From an uncultured bacterium (GTDB lineage: Bacteria > Gemmatimonadota > Gemmatimonadetes > Longimicrobiales > RSA9): 12,693 bases of DNA. Made by a program: the position numbers and the translations under genes. The notes under the pieces are model-generated. The model made no database searches. It saw only the letters and a list, made by a program, of their open reading frames with translations, and had not been told where the DNA came from. Location of the stretch: positions 1 through 12,693 of the forward strand of contig CALBZE010000161.1 of assembly GCA_937889645.1 (NCBI GenBank), in the 5' to 3' direction. Shown here piece by piece: positions 7,513 through 12,693 of the stretch (position 1 is its first letter; each line of letters begins with the position of its first letter).

Positions 7513-7524
7513 TCGCCTCGTGCC

Positions 7525-10500
7525 TCAGGCCGATCCGTCCTCCCCGATCCGCACGCCGACGATCGTGCTGACGCCCGGCTCCTCCATCGTCACGCCGTAG
7601 ATCCAGTCCGCCGCCTCCATGGTGCGGGGATTGTGCGTGATGACGATGAACTGCGTGTCGGCCTTGAACTTCTGGAGCATGGCGATGAAGCGGCCGACGT
7701 TGGCCTCGTCGAGCGGCGCGTCGACCTCGTCCAGCACGCAGAAGGGGCTGGGTTTGACGAGGTAGATGGCGAAGAGGAGCGAGAGCGCGGTGAGCGCGCG
7801 CTCGCCGCCGCTCAGGAGGTGGATGCGCTGGGTCCGCTTCCCGCGCGGCGACGCGGAGATCTCGATCGGCGACTCGAGCGGGTCGTCGGGCTCGGCGAGC
7901 CAGATGTCGCAGGTGCCGCCCTCGAAGAGCGCCTGGAACGTCTGGTTGAAGTTCTGCCGGATCCGCTCGAACGTCTCGAGGAACAGCTCGCGGGCGGTCT
8001 TGTTGATCTGACGGATCGCGGATTCGAGGTCCTCGCGGGCGCGGACGAGGTCGTCGCGTTGGGCGATGAGGAACGCGAGCCGCTTGCTCTCCTCCTCGTG
8101 CTCCTCGACGGCGAGCATGTTGATGGGGCCGAGGCGCTCGATGTCCGCGGCGACGGCGAGGAGCTCGGCGCGGAGCTGGTGCGGCTCGCCCTCGACCGGC
8201 TCGACGCCGGCGGCGAGCTGCGCGAAGGGGCGCCCCCACTCGGCCTCGAGCCGCTCGCGCACGCCTCGCTCGACGGCCTCGCCCTCGGCGCGGGCCAGCT
8301 CGAGCCGGTGGCGCTCCTCGGCGGCTTCCTCGACGGTGCGGCGGAGCGTGCGGACGCGGGCCTCGAGCGCTTCGGCGCTCTCGGCCACGCGGGCGAGGTT
8401 CTCGTCGAGGGTGCGCAGCTCGGCGGCCAGGCGGTCGCGCTCGGCGAACAGCTCCTGGAGCTGGGCCCCGGCGGTGCCGCGCAGTTCCTCGAGCGCGGCG
8501 AGGGTGTCGCGGTGCTCCGTCGCCTCGCGCTCGAGCGCGGCGTCGCGGTCCATGGCCTGGCGAACGCCGTCGCGTGCGGCGTGGAGCCGGCGCGCCAGCT
8601 CGGCGGCGGCCGCCTCGGCGCGGGCGTGGGCGACGCGCAGCTCGGACTCCTCCTCGCGCACAGCCTCCCATGCGGCCTCGCGTTCGGCGACGGCGTCGCT
8701 CCGGGCCTGCCACGCCTCGCGGTGGGCCTCGAGCTCGGCCTCGAGGCGGGCGCGCTCGCGGCGCGCGGCGTCGGCCTCGGTGCGGGCGTGCTGCGCGGCC
8801 GCGACGAGGGCGGCGTGCTGGCGGTCCAGCTCCGCGCGGGTCCGCTCGAGGCGCTCGGCCTGGCCGGACCGCGCGAGCTCGTCGGCTTCCGCGCGGCGGA
8901 AATCGAGCTCGGCGGCCTGGACGGCCGCCTCGCGCTCGCGCAGCACCGCCTCGCCCTCGGCGACGGCCTCCGCGGCCGCCTCGCGGGCGCGCGCGCGGGC
9001 GTCCCGCTCCTCCTCCGCGGCCCGCGCCTGGGCGCGGAGCGCTTCGAGCTTTTCGCGGCGGCCGATCAGCACGGGCTCGGCGGCGGGCCGGCCGGCGAAG
9101 AGCATCTCCCGCAGGACCGACTGGACGGCCGGCACGGAGTCGCGGGTGACGATGCCGATGGCGCCGTCGTCGTCGCCGTGCTCGGCGATCCGTGCCCGGA
9201 CGCGCTCGGCCGCCGCGGCGTCGCGCACGACGAGGAGCTGGAGGACGGAACCGAGCGCGCTCTCGACGTGCGCGGCGCGGTCGGCCGGCAGCTCGAGGAA
9301 CTCGGCGAGCGGGCCGAGGAGCCCGTCGATCGCGTCGCGCGCGGCGAGGACGGCGGCGACGCCGGGGCGGAAGCCGTGGTAGTCTCGCTCGAGCGCCTCG
9401 AGCGCGGCGACCTGCGCGGCGAGGAGGTTGGCGCGCTCCTCGGCGGCGGCGTAGGCGCGGCGGGCCTCGGCCTCGGCCTCGCGGAGCGTCTCGAGGCGCT
9501 CGCGCGCGGCGTCGCGTGCGGCTTCGTGCTCGGCGACGCGGGCGGCGAGTGCGCGGTTCTGCTCGGCGAAGAGGTCGCCCTGCTCGCCGACGCGGGACAG
9601 CTCCTCCAGGATCTCGGCGCGCTCGCGCTCGAGTCGCTGGAGCCGGGCCGCGGCCTCGGCGGCGCGGGCGTCGGCGCTCGCGGCGGCGGCCTCGGCATCC
9701 GCCATGCGGCGCGAGAGGTCCTTCTCGAGCTGGCGGGCCTGCTCGTCCAGGCGACGCGCCTCGGTCACCTCCTCGCGCAGCGCCTGCTGTCGGGCCTGCA
9801 CCTCCTCGAGCGTGGCGGCGAGCGTCTCGAGCGCGCCCGCGCGTTCGTCGCGCTCGGCCTCGAGCCGCTCGATCTCCTGCTCCAGCTCGGCGATGCGGCG
9901 CTTCAGCTCCTCCCGCTCCTCGATGATGCGCTGGATGCGACGTTCGGCGTGGACGCGGCGCTCCTCGGCGACGGCGAGCTCGCGGTCGCGCTCGGCGATG
10001 CGGCGGACGACGTCCTCGAGGCGCTGCGCGGCCGCCGCGCGGGTGCGCGCCGCCTCGGCGGCTTCGACGCGACGTCGCTCGAGCTCCGTCTCCGCGGCGG
10101 CGAGCTCGGCCTTGCGCGCGGGCTCGTCGCGCGACAGCTCCTCGAGGCGCTGCGTGATGGAGGCCAGCTCGGCGCGGCGCGCCTCGAGCTCCGCGTTGGC
10201 CAGGGTGACCTCGAGGGCCAGGCGGCGGGCGCGGAGTTCCGTGAACCGTTGGGCGCGCCGCTTCTGCCGCGCGAGGGCGCTCACCTTGGACGAGACCTCG
10301 TCGATCACGTCCTGCAGCCGGGCGAGGTCGGCCTGGGCGGCCTCGAGGCGACGCTGCGCGGCCTTGCGGCGCTCCTTGTAGCGCCCGACGCCCGCGGCCT
10401 CCTCGAAGAGCTGGCGGCGTTCGTCCGTCTTGTCCGAGAGGATCCCGTCGACCATCCGCTGCTCGATGACCGTGTAGCTGTTGGTCGCGAGCCCGGTATC

Positions 10501-10887
10501 GCGGTAGAGGTCCTTGATGTCCTGGAGCCGGCAGACCTGGCGGTTGAGCTGATACTCGCTCCCGCCTTCGCGGAAGATGATGCGACGGATCTCGATCTCC
10601 TCGTACGGGACGGCCAGCCGGCGGTCCTCGTTCGAGAAGTCGAGCGATACCTCGGCGCGGTTCAGCGCGCGACGCTCCGTCGTCCCCTGGAAGATGACCT
10701 CTTCCATCTTGGAGCCGCGGATCGCGGAGGCGCGCTGCTCGCCGAGGACCCAGCGGATCGCGTCGCTGATGTTCGACTTGCCGCAGCCGTTCGGTCCGAC
10801 GATCGCCGTGATGCCTTCGTGGAACCGTAGCTCGGTGCGATCGGCGAACGACTTGAACCCCTGAAGATAGAGGCGCTTGAGCTTCAT
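7525..10887 (-). CDS. smc: Chromosome segregation/condensation ATPase SMC
   Basis: The structural maintenance of chromosomes ATPase; with ScpA/ScpB it forms the bacterial condensin that organises and segregates the chromosome. Seen: 1120 residues from ATG 10887. The N-lobe begins MKLKRLYLQGFKSFADRTEL, with Walker A GPNGCGKSN at 31-39 and Q-loop Gln67 in VIFQGT. A long Glu/Arg/Ala coiled coil spans about 170-490, a hinge-like segment about 500-610, and a returning coil about 620-950. The C-lobe carries signature LSGGERAL near 1025, Walker B FCVLDEVDAPLDEANV near 1049-1064 and the switch ITHN near 1083. All catalytic motifs are intact. The start overlaps the SPOR gene stop as ATGA, implying translational coupling. 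The total is about 60 residues below the usual 1150-1190, and the shortage appears to be in the second half of the hinge. scpA and scpB are not in the window. Identity is certain; the hinge reading is inference. Confidence 0.98.
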   Translation of the reverse strand: MKLKRLYLQGFKSFADRTELRFHEGITAIVGPNGCGKSNISDAIRWVLGEQRASAIRGSKMEEVIFQGTTERRALNRAEVSLDFSNEDRRLAVPYEEIEIRRIIFREGGSEYQLNRQVCRLQDIKDLYRDTGLATNSYTVIEQRMVDGILSDKTDERRQLFEEAAGVGRYKERRKAAQRRLEAAQADLARLQDVIDEVSSKVSALARQKRRAQRFTELRARRLALEVTLANAELEARRAELASITQRLEELSRDEPARKAELAAAETELERRRVEAAEAARTRAAAAQRLEDVVRRIAERDRELAVAEERRVHAERRIQRIIEEREELKRRIAELEQEIERLEAERDERAGALETLAATLEEVQARQQALREEVTEARRLDEQARQLEKDLSRRMADAEAAAASADARAAEAAARLQRLERERAEILEELSRVGEQGDLFAEQNRALAARVAEHEAARDAARERLETLREAEAEARRAYAAAEERANLLAAQVAALEALERDYHGFRPGVAAVLAARDAIDGLLGPLAEFLELPADRAAHVESALGSVLQLLVVRDAAAAERVRARIAEHGDDDGAIGIVTRDSVPAVQSVLREMLFAGRPAAEPVLIGRREKLEALRAQARAAEEERDARARAREAAAEAVAEGEAVLREREAAVQAAELDFRRAEADELARSGQAERLERTRAELDRQHAALVAAAQHARTEADAARRERARLEAELEAHREAWQARSDAVAEREAAWEAVREEESELRVAHARAEAAAAELARRLHAARDGVRQAMDRDAALEREATEHRDTLAALEELRGTAGAQLQELFAERDRLAAELRTLDENLARVAESAEALEARVRTLRRTVEEAAEERHRLELARAEGEAVERGVRERLEAEWGRPFAQLAAGVEPVEGEPHQLRAELLAVAADIERLGPINMLAVEEHEEESKRLAFLIAQRDDLVRAREDLESAIRQINKTARELFLETFERIRQNFNQTFQALFEGGTCDIWLAEPDDPLESPIEISASPRGKRTQRIHLLSGGERALTALSLLFAIYLVKPSPFCVLDEVDAPLDEANVGRFIAMLQKFKADTQFIVITHNPRTMEAADWIYGVTMEEPGVSTIVGVRIGEDGSA

Positions 10888-12443
10888 TCGGAAGACGGTC
10901 CCGTGCGACGGACGAGCGTGCCCTGGACGCCGGCCTCCCGGAGGAGGTGCGCCATCAGCTCGGCCTGTGCGGGGCCTTCGTAGGCGCCGGCGTAGATCCG
11001 ATAGACGGACGGGCCGGCGGTGTACGGGATCTCGACGACGTAGGTCGGGACGTCCCGCGCGAGGAGCGTATCGGCCCGTGCGACGGCCGTCTCCCGCGTC
11101 GGGTACTCGCCCAGCAGGTATGTCCAGACGGTCGGTCGGATCGACCAGGGATCCAGGTCCGACTTGTGCCCTTCCCTGTGCAGCCGTCGCATGAGCTGGC
11201 CGGCCTCGACCGTGTCCGCGGCCATCCCCGCCATCACGCGGTAGTAGATCACGCTGTCCAGGGTGATGGGCGTGAGGAAGAACGGGATGTCCGGCTCGGC
11301 CCGGCGCAGCGCGACGATGCGCTCCATCGCGATCGCGTAGTTCGGGTGCGCCTCGACGGCGACGGAGTAGTACCTGGGCGATTCGAGCGGCTTGCGCTCG
11401 GGCGCCGGCGTGGTTTCGCCGCCTGGGGCGACGGCTCCGGCGTCGGTCGCGCCGGCGCTCCGGGGAGCGCCGGCCTGGCCGGCCTCGCCGCCCGCTCCCC
11501 GGCCCGCCGACGCCGCGCCATCGGCCCCGCCGAAGCGGCCGCCGGTGAGCGTGGACATGGCGGCGCTCAGCTTCGCCGCCATGTCCACGCCGAGGTACTC
11601 CTCCGCACCGAACCATCCGCCGACGCCGCACGCGACCAGCAACAGCGCCACGAGCGCGCGGGACGTCCGCGCGCGCGTTGGCCTGCGGCGCACGAACGTC
11701 GGCTCGCTGAGCGACTCCTCCTCCGACGGCGCGATCCCGCCGACCGGGTCGACGGGCGGAGGGGTTTGCGGGACCGCCGGCCCGCGCGTCGCCCAGGGGA
11801 GCACCGAAGTCGCCTCGGCCGCCCGCTTCGCGGCCGGGTCGTCGGGCCGATGCATGACGGCCAGGACCGAGCAGTTGGACGGGAGCGCCATCGCGATGCG
11901 CGGACCCTCCTCCGCGGCGGCGAGGACGATCGCCTTGCCGACGCGACGGGCGAGCGCGTCGAGCCCGGGCGCGTCGAACGGGACCCAGGCCAGCAGCGTC
12001 GCTTCGTGCTCCGCGTGCGCGAAGACGAGCCGCTCCCAACGCGGATCCTCGAGGAGCGCCCGGCCGTCCGGGACGTACAGCCCCGGCGACAGGAACCGGA
12101 ACCGCCGCTGCGGCACGCTCCGTGACGCCAGGCTCAGCGAGAGGCCGAACTCGAAGATCTCCGCGATCCCCTCCCCCGTGTCGATTCCGAGGCGCGGCTC
12201 GAGGACCGGCGACTCGAGGTCCAGGTCGGTGAGCGTGATCGCGGGCCGCCGTCCCGCCCATTCATCCGCGATCCGGACGGCCGTCCCCAGCGCCCACTCG
12301 TCCCGCCGCAGCGACGCGGCCACGACGAAGAGGATCGCGGGAACCGTCGCCGGCGGACGCGCGAACAACGCCTCCAGCACGGGAGGATGCTCGCCCGAAT
12401 CCGGGTCGAACGGCAACGGTGCCGGCCAGGTCGTCGGAGTCAT
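10884..12443 (-). CDS. SPOR-repeat inner-membrane protein with MinD/BY-kinase-like, P-loop-less N-terminal domain
   Basis: A 519-residue protein I do not know by name. Seen: residues about 35-180 resemble the core of CpsD/MinD-type ATPases. There is a first strand AILFVVAAS, an ITLTDLDLESPVLEPRLGI stretch (69-87) that parallels their VDxDLRxPxLHxxFG motif, and GEGIAEIFEFG (90-100) like their GLSDxL helix. The Walker A Gly-Lys-Ser/Thr is absent (SLRRDEWA instead). Residues 215-250 are a Pro/Ser/Glu linker, then basic VRRRPTRARTSR, one membrane helix at about 262-280 (N-terminus inside), an Ala/Gly-rich linker to about 350, and two SPOR-like repeats (about 357-425 and 437-513: YYSVAVEAH...YYRVMAG and WTYLLGEYPT...VYRIYAGAY). 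SPOR domains bind denuded septal glycan strands, so the C-terminus should lie in the periplasm. Start at ATG 12443, without a strong Shine-Dalgarno. Its stop overlaps the smc start (ATGA). Architecture is well supported; a role linking envelope or division to SMC is inference. Confidence 0.8.
   Translation of the reverse strand: MTPTTWPAPLPFDPDSGEHPPVLEALFARPPATVPAILFVVAASLRRDEWALGTAVRIADEWAGRRPAITLTDLDLESPVLEPRLGIDTGEGIAEIFEFGLSLSLASRSVPQRRFRFLSPGLYVPDGRALLEDPRWERLVFAHAEHEATLLAWVPFDAPGLDALARRVGKAIVLAAAEEGPRIAMALPSNCSVLAVMHRPDDPAAKRAAEATSVLPWATRGPAVPQTPPPVDPVGGIAPSEEESLSEPTFVRRRPTRARTSRALVALLLVACGVGGWFGAEEYLGVDMAAKLSAAMSTLTGGRFGGADGAASAGRGAGGEAGQAGAPRSAGATDAGAVAPGGETTPAPERKPLESPRYYSVAVEAHPNYAIAMERIVALRRAEPDIPFFLTPITLDSVIYYRVMAGMAADTVEAGQLMRRLHREGHKSDLDPWSIRPTVWTYLLGEYPTRETAVARADTLLARDVPTYVVEIPYTAGPSVYRIYAGAYEGPAQAELMAHLLREAGVQGTLVRRTGPSSE
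11451..11474. repeat. Perfect 10-11-bp inverted repeat in the SPOR gene linker
   Basis: GCCGGCGCTCC (11451-11461) and GGAGCGCCGGC (11464-11474) are reverse complements. Allowing a realistic loop gives a 10-bp stem with a 4-nt CGGG loop. It encodes the Ala/Gly-rich periplasmic linker (codons 324-331), where low-complexity GC-rich coding makes such repeats easier to form. Confidence 0.7.
11549..11590. repeat. Perfect 17-bp inverted repeat in the SPOR gene, just after the membrane helix
   Basis: GCGTGGACATGGCGGCG (11549-11565) is the exact reverse complement of 11574-11590, with an 8-nt loop CTCAGCTT. It encodes residues 285-298 (GVDMAAKLSAAMST), directly after the predicted transmembrane helix. 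Seventeen consecutive GC-rich pairs would make an exceptionally stable mRNA hairpin. No family motif demands this sequence. Confidence 0.9.
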
Positions 12444-12489
12444 CTCTGGAATCCAGCCTGGGAGACCAGCTGCGGGTTCAGAACAGAAT

Positions 12490-12518
12490 ATGATAACCGA
12501 ACGAGGGGGAAAAGGAAA
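12490..12518 (-). promoter_or_regulatory. Candidate promoter of the SPOR-smc operon (weak)
   Basis: An AT-richer patch upstream of the SPOR gene carries TATCAT (12490-12495) with a poor -35 candidate TTTCCT (12513-12518) at 17-nt spacing on the minus strand; TATTCT overlaps as an alternative -10. It is placed about 45-50 nt upstream of the ATG, which is sensible, but matches to the sigma-70 consensus are modest. Confidence 0.2.
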
Positions 12519-12520
12519 CC

Positions 12521-12542
12521 GGGTTGGGTGGGGACGGCGGGG
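12521..12542 (+). other. G-quadruplex-type motif upstream of the SPOR-smc operon
   Basis: The + strand reads GGG-TT-GGG-T-GGGG-ACGGC-GGGG: four G-runs with loops of 2, 1 and 5 nt, meeting the usual G3+N1-7 rule. It is on the template strand for the leftward operon, about 80 nt upstream of its first codon and just beyond the candidate promoter. Confidence 0.5.
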
Positions 12543-12587
12543 TGGCGCGTGGACGCGGGTGGGCTGGTGATGCGCGGGGGTGCGCGG

Positions 12588-12693
12588 AGGGGGCGCGCCT
12601 GGTGGGGGCGCGCCTGCGGCGCGCGGGGGCGGTGGGCCGGGGAGCGCGCCGTTGGCGCGCGGGGGCGGCCGGCCAGGGAGCGCGCCATTGGGC
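12588..12693. repeat. GC-rich repeat block at the right edge with 36-bp periodic hairpins
   Basis: Units 12621-12656 and 12657-12692 match at 31 of 36 positions. The 7-mer GCGCGCC recurs at 12608, 12644 and 12680, exactly 36 bp apart. At 12608-12624 and 12644-12660 it is followed after 3 nt by GGCGCGC, making 7-bp stems. A shorter duplication of GGGGGCGCGCCTG lies at 12589 and 12604. The block continues past the window edge. The open frames here are low-complexity Arg/Pro/Ala and look non-coding. Confidence 0.75.

Noticed and set aside
7633..10830. A 1065-codon open frame on the + strand opposite smc
   Set aside because: It is antisense to the conserved SMC frame and arises from the GC-rich Glu/Arg/Ala codons of the coiled coil, which leave the complementary strand stop-free. 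The translation is Leu/Gly/Ala/Glu repeats with no family motif.
4882..12533. The 11-mer GTTGGGTGGGG at 4882-4892 and 12523-12533, upstream of each operon
   Set aside because: A G-rich 11-mer shared by two G-rich intergenic stretches is weak evidence. The distances to the genes differ (about 490 and 80 nt) and the flanks do not match.
12440..12688. An 82-codon minus-strand frame overlapping the SPOR start by ATGA
   Set aside because: It is low-complexity Arg/Pro/Ala encoded by the GC-rich repeat block, with no recognised motif. The overlap looks like coincidence.

Overview
The window is GC-rich (roughly two thirds G+C) and looks like an ordinary chromosome segment of a Gram-negative-type bacterium. 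Undecaprenyl-phosphate-linked polysaccharide genes and a single-pass inner-membrane protein with SPOR (septal peptidoglycan) repeats point that way. The alanine/arginine-rich proteins and gene content would fit Gemmatimonadota or a similar high-GC phylum, but the sequence alone does not settle the phylum. Every gene I can support is on the minus strand. I see no tRNA, rRNA, CRISPR array, transposase or phage gene.

Right block (12443 down to 5089, transcribed leftward): a SPOR-repeat membrane protein with a MinD/BY-kinase-like but P-loop-less N-terminal domain; smc (chromosome condensin ATPase), joined to it by a 4-nt ATGA overlap; a metallo-beta-lactamase-fold hydrolase of the RNase Z type; a small mannose-6-phosphate-isomerase-like cupin; and aroF (type I-beta DAHP synthase with an N-terminal regulatory domain). 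Inverted repeats lie in the smc/hydrolase and hydrolase/cupin gaps, and a perfect 13-bp stem follows aroF as a probable terminator.

Middle (4395-5088): about 690 bp without a convincing gene. It holds the aroF terminator-like hairpin, five tandem 10-bp repeats, several smaller inverted repeats, an ops-like 9-mer and a terminator-like hairpin in the leader of the left operon.

Left block (4394 to the left edge): a polysaccharide operon. Transcription order is a WecA/MraY-family glycan initiator with a long soluble C-terminal extension, a WbuB-like GT4 glycosyltransferase, a UDP-N-acetylglucosamine 6-dehydrogenase (WbpA/WecC family), and the first 35 codons of a non-hydrolysing UDP-GlcNAc 2-epimerase cut by the window edge. 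Together they would start a glycan on undecaprenyl phosphate, extend it, and supply N-acetyl-hexosaminuronic acid precursors.

The features most worth a second look are: the pseudo-ATPase/SPOR protein translationally coupled to smc; an SMC whose hinge appears to lack its second half; a perfect 17-bp inverted repeat inside the SPOR gene and a perfect 15-bp one inside the wecA-like gene; the organised leader of the polysaccharide operon; and an epimerase N-terminus that departs from its family motif. I did not find a clear new defence or mobile system.
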